Shown here: positions 17,314-25,731 of the stretch, one piece after another | Layout: each line of letters starts with the position of its first letter | Position numbering within the stretch: position 1 is the first letter of the stretch | Assembly (NCBI RefSeq): GCF_035825295.1 | Contig: NZ_JAYMGI010000002.1 | Location: forward strand, 1,900,001 to 1,964,000 | DNA from: Actinacidiphila sp. DG2A-62 | GTDB taxonomy: Bacteria; Actinomycetota; Actinomycetes; Streptomycetales; Streptomycetaceae | DNA length: 64,000 bases | Direction: 5' to 3' | Position numbers and translations under genes: made by a program | Notes under the pieces: generated by a model | What the model was told of the DNA's origin: nothing | The model's input: the letters and a program-made list of their open reading frames with translations, nothing else | Database searches by the model: none

Positions 17314-18593
17314 TACGGCCGTCCGGCCGGCTGGGTCCTGGCCATCGCGATCCGCGCGGCCGGCGCGGGGTGCGTGGACAGCAGCAGGTGCAGCAGCCGC
17401 GGCGGATCGGGATCGGCGACGTTGGCGACCGTCAGCCGCCGCTGCATCGCGATGAACTCCTCGGGCGCGCCGGTCAGGTGCAGCGCGTGCAGGTCGGCGC
17501 GGCGCTCCACCCGGCGGCTCAGCGCCCGGCCGAGCGGCCCGAACAGCGCGCCGCCGAGCGCGGCGACCGCGGCGAGCAGCCACGCCGAGCGCGGGTCGGC
17601 GAACCGGTCCACGCCCGCCGCGTCCAGCAGCGGCCCCCATGTGACCACCGCGGCCAGGACGCACACCCCGAGCCCGGCGCCGAGCGCGCCCAGCAGGGTG
17701 CCGCGCGGCACGTCCCGGTGCACCACGTGCCCCAGCTCGTGCGCCACGACCAGTTCGACCTCGCGCGGCGCCGCGGTGGTCAGCAGCGTGTCGTAGGCGA
17801 CGATGCGGCGGGTCCTGCCGAAGCCGGAGACGTACGCGTTCAAGGCGGTGGTACGGCGGGAGGCGTCGGCCACCAGCACGTCGCGGACCGCGACGCCGTC
17901 CCGCGCGGCGAGCGCGAGCAGGGCGTCGCGCAGCTCCCCCGGCGGCATCGGCGTGAAGCGGTTGAACAACGGCTCGAAGAGCAGCGGCGCGAGGAAGGAC
18001 AGCACGACCGTCACGACCGCCGCGCCGAGCGCCGCCCACAGCCACCACAGCCGGGTGGCGCTGGCCAGCGCGTAGACCGCGAAGAGCGCTCCGAGCAGCA
18101 GCGGCAGCGAGATCAGCAGGCCGCGCAGCTGGTCGACGGCCCAGCCCCGCCAGCCCTGCGTGACCAGGCCGAACCGGGCCCGTACCACCCGGCCGCGGGC
18201 CGCGAACGGCAGGCCGAGCACGAACGGCAGCAGCACCAGCGTCACCGCCGCGCCCACCACCCGCGCCCACCAGGCCCCGCCGAACGCCCCGACCAGCCCG
18301 GCGCCGCCCGGCGTCAGCCCGAGGGCCGCGGTCAGCGCGAAGCCGGCCGCCGAGTCCGCGAGCGCCACCGGCACGACGCCGCGCCGCAGCGCCCGCCCCC
18401 GCGCCACCTCCTCGGCGCTGAAGTCGCCGGCGGCGTCCCGGGGTTCGTCCCGGACTTCGGAGTCGTCCGGGACCGCGGAGTCGTCCGGGACCGCGGAGTC
18501 GTCCCGGACCGCGGGGTCCTGCGGGGTCGCGGAGTCCTGCGGGGTCGCGGAATCGTCGTCGGGGAGCGGGGACTCAGCCGGGGGCAAGGTCAC
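17313..18593 (-). CDS. M48 family (Ste24/CAAX-like) membrane metalloprotease
   Basis: 426-residue zinc protease. The HELGH motif lies at residues 285-289 and the third ligand is in VERRADLHAL; the family requires these three residues for zinc binding. Hydrophobic segments surround the catalytic part (VALADSAAGFALTAALGL, VVGAAVTLVLLPFVLGLPF, LLISLPLLLGALFAVYAL, LGVCVLAAVVTW), as in Ste24/HtpX enzymes that cut membrane proteins. Residues ~10-50 are hexapeptide repeats (DDSAVP and DSATPQ) encoded by an 18-bp minisatellite at 18462-18551. GTG start at 18593 with AAGGAGGAG; the start overlaps the upstream lipoprotein stop (GTGA), so the two are coupled. Natural substrate unknown. Confidence 0.88.
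   Translation of the reverse strand: MTLPPAESPLPDDDSATPQDSATPQDPAVRDDSAVPDDSAVPDDSEVRDEPRDAAGDFSAEEVARGRALRRGVVPVALADSAAGFALTAALGLTPGGAGLVGAFGGAWWARVVGAAVTLVLLPFVLGLPFAARGRVVRARFGLVTQGWRGWAVDQLRGLLISLPLLLGALFAVYALASATRLWWLWAALGAAVVTVVLSFLAPLLFEPLFNRFTPMPPGELRDALLALAARDGVAVRDVLVADASRRTTALNAYVSGFGRTRRIVAYDTLLTTAAPREVELVVAHELGHVVHRDVPRGTLLGALGAGLGVCVLAAVVTWGPLLDAAGVDRFADPRSAWLLAAVAALGGALFGPLGRALSRRVERRADLHALHLTGAPEEFIAMQRRLTVANVADPDPPRLLHLLLSTHPAPAARIAMARTQPAGRP
18462..18551. repeat. 18-bp minisatellite coding for hexapeptides
   Basis: Five 18-bp units: GTCGTCCGGGACCGCGGA at 18462 and 18480, a variant at 18498, then GTCCTGCGGGGTCGCGGA at 18516 and 18534. They code for the acidic hexapeptides at the N terminus of the M48 protease. 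Confidence 0.85.
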
Positions 18594-19846
18594 GCCAGCT
18601 CCTCCTTGAGGTAGGTGTGCCAGCGCGCGGTGAACTCGGTGAGGCCGATGCCGAGCGCCGCGCGCAGCCGCGCGTCCAGGTCGCCGCCGCGGGCGACGGC
18701 CCGGTAGAAGGCGACGAGGGTCTGCGGCGACCACTGGTCGGCGACCATCCGGCAGGCGAGCCAGCCGCCCTCGTACGCCTGGGCGAGATCCGCCGCCCGC
18801 GGGCGGAAGTCGGCGGCGCCGGGGAGCGCCGCCGGCAGGCGTCCGGCACGGACGTCCGCGGCCAGCTCCGGGGCGATCTCGCGCGCGGTGCGACCGGCGT
18901 CGCGGTAGGCGACCCAGTCGGCGATGCCCTCGGAGAGCCACAGCGGGGTGTGCGCGGTGGTCGCGGCGCGCGTGGCCACGTGGGTGGTCTCATGGGTCAG
19001 CACGGCCTGCCGGCCGAACGCCGACAGCTCGCCGAACGCGGCGGGGTTGACCACCACCCGGTCGGCCGGCGCGCCCGGGCCGACGCCCGCCTCGCCTGTG
19101 GTGACCGCGGCGATGTCCTGGTACGTGTCCGCGCCCCCGCCCAGCAGCGCGGTCAGCTGCGCCTCGGTCTCCGGCGCCTCGACGACCACCGTGCCGGGCC
19201 AGTCCGCGCCCCACGCGTGGGTGACCTCCGGCACCGCGCGGTCCGCGTCGGCGGCGTACTCGCGCAGCCGCGCGGGGTCGCCGAGGCCCAGCACCAGGCT
19301 GTGCGCGCCGCGGACGACCCGGACGCGGCCCTGGTCCCACAGCTGGACGTCGGTGCGGTGGCCGGAGGCGTTCCCGTCGTCGTCGGCGGCGAGGTACCAC
19401 CGGCCGCCGCGCCGGTCGAACGTCAGGTACGCGGTGGAGACCACCGGCTGGGCGTCGTAGCCGCGCAGCCGGTAGCTCAGCCGGACCTCGGCGGCGGTGC
19501 GGTGGGCGCCGTCCACGGCGGCGGGCAGCCGGAAAGCGGCCGGACCGGTCCGCACCACGCGGTACGACCACGACGCGAGGGGTACGTCGGCGAGGTCGGC
19601 GAAGACCTGGCGCTGCGCGGCGGTGAAGCGAGTCGCCCTCGGGTCCAGGCCGCGGTCGAACGCGGCGCTGTCGTGCGTCACGACGGCGTGGGACCTGGCG
19701 GTCAGCAGGCGCTCGATCGCGGCGGTGTCCGAGCGCTGGGCCGCGCTCTTTCCGGGGGTTGCGCCGCCCCCGGTGCAGCCTGCCGCCACGCTTGCGGCGA
19801 GCGCCGCGCCGACCACCCACCGCGTCCCGCGGCGCACCCCACGCAT
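18590..19846 (-). CDS. Secreted lipoprotein with HETTH peptidase-like motif
   Basis: 418 residues. A signal peptide with lipobox SVAAGC (Cys near residue 24) predicts export and lipid anchoring. Residues 285-289 are HETTH, fitting the zinc-binding HExxH pattern, followed about 20 residues later by WLSEGIADW, whose Glu could be the third ligand (gluzincin arrangement). The C-terminal region holds a helical segment (AYEGGWLACRMVADQW) like that of actinobacterial basic-secretory-protein-like peptidases. ATG at 19846. The gene is coupled to the M48 protease by a GTGA overlap, making a two-gene unit of membrane-associated peptidases. Catalysis is inferred from motifs only. Confidence 0.75.
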   Translation of the reverse strand: MRGVRRGTRWVVGAALAASVAAGCTGGGATPGKSAAQRSDTAAIERLLTARSHAVVTHDSAAFDRGLDPRATRFTAAQRQVFADLADVPLASWSYRVVRTGPAAFRLPAAVDGAHRTAAEVRLSYRLRGYDAQPVVSTAYLTFDRRGGRWYLAADDDGNASGHRTDVQLWDQGRVRVVRGAHSLVLGLGDPARLREYAADADRAVPEVTHAWGADWPGTVVVEAPETEAQLTALLGGGADTYQDIAAVTTGEAGVGPGAPADRVVVNPAAFGELSAFGRQAVLTHETTHVATRAATTAHTPLWLSEGIADWVAYRDAGRTAREIAPELAADVRAGRLPAALPGAADFRPRAADLAQAYEGGWLACRMVADQWSPQTLVAFYRAVARGGDLDARLRAALGIGLTEFTARWHTYLKEELA

Positions 19847-20356
19847 CCCCCGATCCTACGCTCGGCGCTGCCCTCAGCCCGGCGCTGCCCTCAGCCCGGC
19901 GCTGCACCTCCCCCCGGGGCGCACCCCCAGCCCCTCAGCTCGGCGCTGAACCTCACCCCGGGGCGCACCCCTGCCCGCCCGCTCGGCGCTGGACCTTAAT
20001 CCCAGGAGCGCGGCCACTTGCCCGCCGGCTCGGCGCTGGACTTCAACCCCAGGGGCGCGGGGAACTGCGCGAGCAACCACCCACCGGCTGGGGGTGCCTC
20101 CCAGGCGAAGCTCTGGGGGAGGTCCGGATCGGACCGATCTGCCCCTTCGGGACGGTGACGACCTGCGGGCCGCAGATGGCTGGTCGCGCAGTTCCCCGCG
20201 CCCCTGAAAAACAGGCCCAGCGCCAAGCTGACGGGCGGGGGGTGCACCCCGGGTTAAGGTCCAGCGCCCAGCTGACGGGCAGGGGCCGCGGCCCTGGTCT
20301 GGGCGCCCGGCGTCGGGCTGACGCACGGGAGCTGACGTCCGGCGCGGGGGGCGGGC
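19847..20356. repeat. Compound copy of the dispersed palindromic element (510-bp gene-free stretch)
   Basis: No gene is seen here. The stretch is built of repeats of one motif family: GCTCGGCGCTG followed by a variable spacer and CCCAGGGGCGCGGGG, about six times on either strand. A perfect 23-bp inverted repeat has arms at 20050-20072 and 20185-20207 (arm CAGGGGCGCGGGGAACTGCG plus CGA) with a 112-bp loop. Inside the loop is GTGACGACCTGCGGGCCGCA, with CTGCGG-G-CCGCAG as its own palindrome. It lies just 3' of an NlpC/P60 gene (minus strand) and upstream of the lipoprotein gene. Whether it terminates, stabilises mRNA or has another role is unknown. Confidence 0.8.
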
Positions 20357-21424
20357 TCAGGGGCGGGTCACGGCGGTGACGGGCATCATGTCGACCCGGT
20401 CGACGCGGACCCGGGCGCCCGGGTAGGGCGCGTGGATGACCCGCCCGCCGCCGATGTACATCGCGACGTGGCTCGCGTCGGCCCGGTAGATGACCAGATC
20501 GCCGGGCCGCGCCTGGCTCAAAGGCACCCGCACCCCCGCGTTCATCTGCTCCTGCGACGTCCGCGGCAGCGACACCCCCGCCCGCCGGTAGGCGTACTGC
20601 ATCAGCCCGGAGCAGTCGAACGCGTTGGGCCCGGTCGCCCCCCAGACGTAGGGCGCGCCGATCGCCCGGCGGGCCGCGGCGACCGCGAGGGCCGCCCGCC
20701 CGGACGGCGCCGGCAGGTCCCCGAGGTGCGCGAGGTCGGGAAGGCCCGCGCCCCGGTCGCGGGAGGCGCGCGGGTCCCCGTAGGGATCGCCCGCCGCGTA
20801 GGCGGCGCGCTGCGCGGGCGGCAGCGTGCGCAGGAGCGCCCGCGCGGCCACCAGCGCCCGCTGGACGTCCCGCTTGCGCGCGGCCAGCTGCGCGCCGGTC
20901 CGGCGGAGGTCCGCGAGCTTCTGCGTGGCCTGGCCGCGCTGCTGGCGCAGTCCGCGCTCGGCCTCCTGGAGCTGTCGCAGCCGCTCGCCCTGCTGCCCGC
21001 CGAGCCGGTCGATCGCGGACGCCCGGTCGAGGAAGTCCGCCGGGTCGTCGGAGAGCAGCAGCGCGAGCGTCGGGTCGATCGCGCCCTCGCGGTACTGCGA
21101 GGCGGCCAGCACGCCCATCTCGTCGCGCAGTTCGTTGACGCGCTGCTGCGTGGCGGCGGCGCGGTCCTCCAGCGCGGTGAGGTCGGCGCGCAGCTGGCGG
21201 GTGCGCTCCTGGGCGGCGTCGTAGCGCTGGGTGGCCTGCTCGGCCTGCTGGTAGAGGCCGTCGATGCGCGTCGCGGTGTCCTGGGGAGCGGCGCCGGGGT
21301 CGGCGGCGGCCCGCTGGGCGGCGGTGCCGGCCAGCGCCGCGGAGGCGGCCGCGGCGGACAGCACGGTCACGCGGGTGGTGCGGGCGGCCAGCCCGGGCTG
21401 AGGGGTACGTCGATGCGAGACCAC
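20357..21424 (-). CDS. Secreted NlpC/P60 endopeptidase with coiled coil
   Basis: 355-residue cell-wall hydrolase that would cut peptide stems in peptidoglycan. It has an export signal after VVSHRRTPQPGLAARTTRVTVLS, a long coiled coil (about residues 50-200), a linker and a C-terminal NlpC/P60 domain: YVWGATGPNAFDCSGLMQYAY (catalytic Cys), RPGDLVIY, and SHVAMYIGGGRVIHAPYPG (His). The GTG at 21424 is chosen by alignment with the second copy; it lacks a ribosome site, and the frame stays open to 21511. Arrangement and sequence mirror the neighbour at 21643-22674, so the two arose by duplication. Coiled-coil plus NlpC/P60 is the RipA-like layout. Confidence 0.87.
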   Translation of the reverse strand: MVSHRRTPQPGLAARTTRVTVLSAAAASAALAGTAAQRAAADPGAAPQDTATRIDGLYQQAEQATQRYDAAQERTRQLRADLTALEDRAAATQQRVNELRDEMGVLAASQYREGAIDPTLALLLSDDPADFLDRASAIDRLGGQQGERLRQLQEAERGLRQQRGQATQKLADLRRTGAQLAARKRDVQRALVAARALLRTLPPAQRAAYAAGDPYGDPRASRDRGAGLPDLAHLGDLPAPSGRAALAVAAARRAIGAPYVWGATGPNAFDCSGLMQYAYRRAGVSLPRTSQEQMNAGVRVPLSQARPGDLVIYRADASHVAMYIGGGRVIHAPYPGARVRVDRVDMMPVTAVTRP

Positions 21425-21642
21425 GGCAGCAGACAGTAGCCATGCCGTGGCACGCTGTACAAAGACCTGCCCGCTCGTACATCCGGACGGTGCGTCCCCG
21501 CCGCAGGTCACACGCGGGCGCGGGGCCCTGCGGGGCGCCCCCGCGTCACCCGTACGCCGTACCCCGCCCGGGCGTGCCGCGGACCGTCACGCCGCCGGAC
21601 GCCGACCAGGGTTCGGACGGGGCCGGATGGGGCCGGACGGGG

Positions 21643-22674
21643 TCAGATGCGGACGCCGAACTCGAAGGGCATGTCGCTCATGGCCTCGTACCGCACCGAC
21701 GCGCCGGGCTTCGGCGCGTGCAGGACCATGCCGTTGCCGGCGTAGAGGCCGACATGGTGGTAGTCGCCGTAGAAGATCACCAGGTCGCCGACGCCGAGCT
21801 GGGAGGCGTTGTAGATGCGGGTGCCGGCGTTGGCCTGCTCCTGCGAGGTGCGCGGGATGGACACGCCCGCCTGGCTGTAGGCCCAGGAGGTGAGGCCGGA
21901 GCAGTCGAACGAGCCGGGTCCGGTGGCGCCGTAGACGTACGGGTCGCCGATCTTGGACTGCGCGGCGGTGAACGCGGCCTGGGCGCGCGCGGTGGCGGCC
22001 TTCGCGTCGCCGAGGTCGACCCGGGAGCTGGCCCGGCTGGCGGCTATCGCGTCCTGCCGGTCCATCTCGGCGCGCTGGGCGGCGGTCAGCGAGTTCAGCA
22101 CGGCCCGCGCCTGCGAGAGCTTGGTCTTGGCCTCGGCCTTGCGCTTGGCCAACTCCGCGCGGGTGCTCTGGAGTTCGGTGAGCTTCGCGGTGGCCTCGGC
22201 GCGCTCCTGGTCCAGCGTGCGCTTGGCGTCCTGGAGCTGGTCGAGCGAGCTGGCCTGCAGGGACGTCAACTGGTCCAGCGCGGTGGCCTTGTCCAGGTAG
22301 CTGTCCGGGTTCGAGGAGAGGAAGAGCTGGATCGTCGGGTCGACGCCGCCGCTGCGGTACTGCGAGGCGGCGATCGTGCCGAGGCTGTCCCGCAGCGCGT
22401 TGAGGTGCTGCTGCTGCCGCGCCACCTGGTCCTGAAGGGTTGATGCGTCCTTCTGGAGGGTAGAAAGCTTCTCGTTGGCCGCGTCGTACTTCTCGGTCGC
22501 CTGCTCCGCCTGCGTGTAGAGGGCGTCCACCTTGGCCTTGGCGTCCTTGACGGACTGCTTGGCGGGGGCCGCGTTGGCGGCCTGGGCGGAGAGGGCGACG
22601 GCCGCCGCAGCGGTCGCGGTCAGCACGGTCACGCGCGTGCGGCTTGCCGGCTTGGGACGACGGTGGGACGCCAC
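21643..22674 (-). CDS. Secreted NlpC/P60 endopeptidase with coiled coil (second copy)
   Basis: 343-residue paralogue of the preceding hydrolase. Signal region SHRRPKPASRTRVTVLTATAAAAVALSAQA, long coiled coil (AEQATEKYDAANEKLSTLQ onward, to about residue 200), then NlpC/P60 domain with YVYGATGPGSFDCSGLTSWAY (Cys), VGDLVIFYGDYHHVGLYAGNG and VLHAPKPG (His pair). GTG start at 22674 with AAGGAG 10 bases upstream. It has its own leader of about 110 bases after a likely promoter (22779-22808), while the downstream copy, 218 bp further on, shows no clear promoter and may be read through. Secreted, acting on the wall during growth or division. Confidence 0.92.
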   Translation of the reverse strand: MASHRRPKPASRTRVTVLTATAAAAVALSAQAANAAPAKQSVKDAKAKVDALYTQAEQATEKYDAANEKLSTLQKDASTLQDQVARQQQHLNALRDSLGTIAASQYRSGGVDPTIQLFLSSNPDSYLDKATALDQLTSLQASSLDQLQDAKRTLDQERAEATAKLTELQSTRAELAKRKAEAKTKLSQARAVLNSLTAAQRAEMDRQDAIAASRASSRVDLGDAKAATARAQAAFTAAQSKIGDPYVYGATGPGSFDCSGLTSWAYSQAGVSIPRTSQEQANAGTRIYNASQLGVGDLVIFYGDYHHVGLYAGNGMVLHAPKPGASVRYEAMSDMPFEFGVRI

Positions 22675-22778
22675 GAAGGCGATCTCCTTCTTCCTTCAGC
22701 CGCCTACCGGTTCACTGGCGGGCGGCCCCCGAGCGTCATCCGGGTTGGATGATCGACTGCGCGGAGGTTCGACGCCTG

Positions 22779-22808
22779 ACCCTAGTGACCCATCTGTGAT
22801 CGGTTCAA
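22779..22808 (-). promoter_or_regulatory. Candidate sigma-70-type promoter of the NlpC/P60 genes
   Basis: On the minus strand: TTGAAC (22808-22803), an 18-bp spacer, and TAGGGT (22784-22779). This predicts a leader of about 95 bases before the GTG at 22674. The leader contains CCGCCCGCC/GGCGGC arms around GAACCGGTA. Confidence 0.45.
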
Positions 22809-22963
22809 ATCCTTGTAGGCAAAATCTCGACCGGTTCGCACATTATTTACGGCAGCCGTACGGGCGGTGAGCCGATCGCGACGCACAGTGCCGTACGAAG
22901 CCCGAACAGCCGTGTCATCCACGGGCGTTCGCACCGAATCGGACGATGAGCGGACATCGTGGG

Positions 22964-24345
22964 TCAGCCGCGGGCGAGGCGCTTGAGCAGCAGCGTGGAG
23001 GCGACCGGGCGGGCGCCGGCGCGGGCGACGCCGTCGGCGACCTCGCGGTCCGCGGAGACCACCACGATCTGCCGGCCGGGCGGCTCGGCGCGCACCAGCC
23101 GGCGGATCAGCTCGTCCGCGGTCTCGCCGGCCTTGGAGAACAGCACCCGCACCCCGCGCGGCGGCGCGAGCAGCACCGGCGCGTCCAGGTCCGCGCCGTC
23201 GAAGACGCAAGTGACCTCGGCGCGGGTCTGCGCGGCCAGCACGGCCAGGCCCCCGAGCAGCCGCAGCCGCTGCTTCTCCAGCGGCAGCGCGGGATAGCCG
23301 GTCTTGGTGACGTTGTAGCCGTCGACCACCAGGTGGGCCTGCGGCAGCGCGAGCAGCTGGTCGAGCAGCGCCGGATCGGTCTCGGACAGCGCGCGGGTGG
23401 CGATGTCGCGGGCGCTGAACTGGCCGGGGGCCACCGCGTCGACGGTGTCGGCGGGGCGCACCGCCATGGAGTCGCGCGGCGGCAGGGCCAGTTCGCGGCG
23501 CAGCCCGGAGGCGGCGTCCAGCACCGTGTCCAGCAGCAGCCGCAGCCGTACGTCGGCGACGCCGCGGCCCTCCCTGGCCGAGCGGCGGCCGGCCTCGACC
23601 GCGGCCTCGGCCTCGGCGAGCCGGGTGCGCAGTCTGCGGGCCTCGCTCTCGGCCGCGGCGCGCTCGTGGGCGGCGGCGGCGCGCAGCTCGTCCAGTTCGG
23701 TCTGCACCTTGCGCTGGGCGGCCTCGGCGCGCTTCATGTCGCTGAGCGCGGCGCGCAGTTTGCGGTGCAGCGCGTCGCCGTCCTTGCGGGCGGCGTCGAG
23801 TTCGGCGCGGGCCCGGGCGGCGTCGCCGCGCGCCTGCTCCTGCAAGGACTCGACCTCGGCGCGCAGCCGGGCGACCTCGCGCAGCGTCTCCTCGTCGGCG
23901 CGTTCGGCGTCGGCGCGCTGCGCCTCCTCGCCGGCGGTGGCCACGAGCTTGGCCCAGCCGCCGGCCGCAGCAGGTAGGCGGCGGCGGCCACGTCCAGCGG
24001 GTCGGCGGCCGGCGGCGGGGTGCCCGCGTCGAGCGCGCCGGTCAGCTCCGGCTGCGCCTCGCGCAGCCGGGAGGCGACCTTCTGCCGGAAGGCGGCGTCG
24101 GACTCCAGCGCCGCGGCGAGCGCGGTCGCGGCGTACTTCACCCGCCGCGAGGGCGTGAAGCGGGCGTAGGGGCGCAGCGAGACGGGCAGTTCGGGGAAGG
24201 TGAAGCCGCCGAAGGCGTCGGCGGCGATCGTCACGACGCGGTGGCGCACGCCTTCGGGCAGCGGGCGGTCGAGCACCGGCTCGCTGTCGCCCGCCGCCCG
24301 CGGTGCGCCCGCCTCGGCGGCCGGCTCGCCGTCGCTGTCGTCCAC
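22964..24345 (-). pseudogene. NYN-domain RNase-like protein, frame broken by one base
   Basis: About 460 residues once corrected. The N-terminal part (from GTG at 24345, AGGAG upstream) contains a helical domain (FGGFTFPELPVSLRPYARFTPSRRVKYAATAL). A coiled coil of about 120 residues follows (EEAQRADAERADEETLREVARLRAE onward). The C-terminal NYN/PIN-like domain has HLVVDGYNVTKTGYP, TCVFDGADLD and VVVSADREVADG, the acidic residues that bind metal in YacP/Rae1-type RNases. Continuity is lost at 23957-23970: YLLRP in one frame must join GWAKLV in another, and one base is missing beside GCCGGC. Both halves keep normal codon use, so a real inactivation is unlikely. Confidence 0.8.
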
Positions 24346-24427
24346 GCGTCACTCCTGTCGCTTCCCGGCGTCCTCCCGGCCCCCTTCGATCCTCCGGCCG
24401 CCGCCCGTCGGTCCCCCCTAGGGCCTG

Positions 24428-24457
24428 TCGTGCGGGTCTCCGCGGAGACCCGTACGA
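24428..24457. promoter_or_regulatory. 30-bp near-perfect palindrome between divergent NYN and rhomboid genes
   Basis: The core GGGTCTCCGCGGAGACCC (24434-24451) is a perfect 18-bp palindrome; it extends to TCGT...ACGA with a single G-T pair out of place. It lies 83 bp before the NYN start and 142 bp before the rhomboid start, which fits an operator or a shared terminator-like structure. Confidence 0.6.
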
Positions 24458-24598
24458 CGAGCCGTCGCCTCCATTGTCCCCGCAAGAGGTGTGAAACCTG
24501 CCTCGAACCGCACGTTCGGTCACCCTACGGCCTCGGAGGCCCGCGCGGTGCGGCGAGGCGGTTTTTGCCCGTTGTGCCCGGTCCGTCATGATCGGTGC

Positions 24599-25377
24599 AT
24601 GGTCATCCCGGTGCACGACAAGAACCCGGTCCGCCGCACGCCGGTGGTGACGTACACGCTGATCGGCCTGTGCACCGCGGTGTTCCTGCTCGGCCCGCTG
24701 TCCGGCTTCATCCCCGCCTACGGCGGCGGGCATGCGCTGGCCTGCCGGCAGGCGGTGTACTTCGACCGGTGGGGGGTGATCCCCGCCGAGCTGTTCCACG
24801 GCCGGCTGCCGGTGTCGAGGCTGCCGCTGCCGCCGGCTGCCCGGCGCCGCACGACGGCTGGAAGTCGCCGTTCTTCTCGGTGCTCACCGCGATGTTCCTG
24901 CACGGCGGCTGGCTGCACCTGATCGGCAACATGCTCTTCCTCTACGTCTTCGGCGACAACGTGGAGAACCGCATGGGCCGCACCCGGTTCGCGCTGTTCT
25001 ACCTGGCCGCGGGGTATCTGGCGACGTACGGCTTCGCGCTCGGGCACCCGGGCGACACACAGAGCCTGGTCGGCGCGTCCGGCGCGATCTCCGGGGCGCT
25101 GGGCGCGTACCTCTACCTCTATCCGAGGGCCCGGGTGACCAGCCTGTTCCCGTTCCTGTTCTTCATCCCGCTGCGGTTCCCCGCGTGGGTGGTGCTGGGC
25201 TTCTGGTTCGTGCTGCAGTGGCTGGCGGCGCAGACCGCGAAGGGCGGCCCGGGCGTCGCGTACCTGGCGCACGTGGTGGGCTTCGCCTTCGGCTTCCTGT
25301 GCGCGTGGGCCTGCTACCGGCCACGGCGTAAGGTGAGCGTCGTCATCGGGCCGACCCAAGGAGACATCCAGCCGTGA
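24599..25377 (+). pseudogene. Rhomboid family intramembrane serine protease, frame broken by one base
   Basis: Six- or seven-span membrane protease (~259 residues corrected). The N-terminal frame gives VVTYTLIGLCTAVFLLGPL and FDRWGVIPAEL; the second frame gives FFSVLTAMFLHGGWLHLIGNMLFLYVFGDNVE, the catalytic Ser in GASGAISG, and the catalytic His in VAYLAHVVGFAFG. The break lies at 24831-24840 (CGCCGGCTGC), where one base is missing; adding G to give CCGGGC joins LPPGCPAPHDGWKSPF. ATG at 24599 has no ribosome site but CATGAT sits 6 bases before it, as for a leaderless transcript. The gene overlaps the Lrp-like gene by GTGA. The function is as an intramembrane protease; substrates unknown. Confidence 0.82.
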
Positions 25378-25655
25378 TCACCGCGATCGTGCTCATCAAG
25401 ACGTCTGTCGACCGCATCCCGGAGATCGCCGAGGCGATCGCGGCGCTCGACCATGTGAGCGAGGTCTACTCGGTGACCGGCGGATACGACCTGATCGCGC
25501 TGGTGCGGGTGGCCCGGCACGACGACCTCGCGGACATCATCCCGGGCCGGATCAGCAAGATCCCCGGCGTCGAGGCCACCGACACCCACGTCGCGTTCCG
25601 CACCTACAGCCAGCACGACCTGGAGGCGGCGTTCGCGATCGGCCTCGACTCCTGA
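25374..25655 (+). CDS. Stand-alone Lrp/AsnC ligand-binding (RAM) domain protein
   Basis: 93 residues comprising only the effector-binding half of an Lrp/AsnC regulator: VLIKTSVDRIPEIAEAIAALDHVSEVYSVTGGYDLIALV is the typical RAM beta-alpha-beta start, and the second half ends THVAFRTYSQHDLEAAF. No helix-turn-helix is present, so it cannot bind DNA alone. Related stand-alone proteins bind amino acids and may form mixed oligomers with full regulators. GTG start with AAGGAG; its first bases overlap the rhomboid stop (GTGA), so it is coupled to that gene. Family length for such proteins is about 80-95, so it is complete. Ligand unknown. Confidence 0.9.
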   Translation: MITAIVLIKTSVDRIPEIAEAIAALDHVSEVYSVTGGYDLIALVRVARHDDLADIIPGRISKIPGVEATDTHVAFRTYSQHDLEAAFAIGLDS

Positions 25656-25731
25656 CCGGTCCCACCGGCTCCGAAGAGCCCGGGGACCCCGCCCGCCCGC
25701 CGGGCCCGACGACCGGGATCCCCGCAGCCGC

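Noticed and set aside
19860..20290. Coding potential in the 19.85-20.35 kb gap (frames of 80-200 codons on both strands)
   Set aside because: The frames are made by the repeated element and have no consistent codon use or ribosome site.
22675..22963. Possible c-di-AMP (ydaO) riboswitch before the NlpC/P60 genes
   Set aside because: Streptomycete wall-hydrolase genes can have one, and GAACCGGTAGGCGGCTGAAGG looked suggestive, but I could not align the leader to the conserved core. A covariance search would decide.
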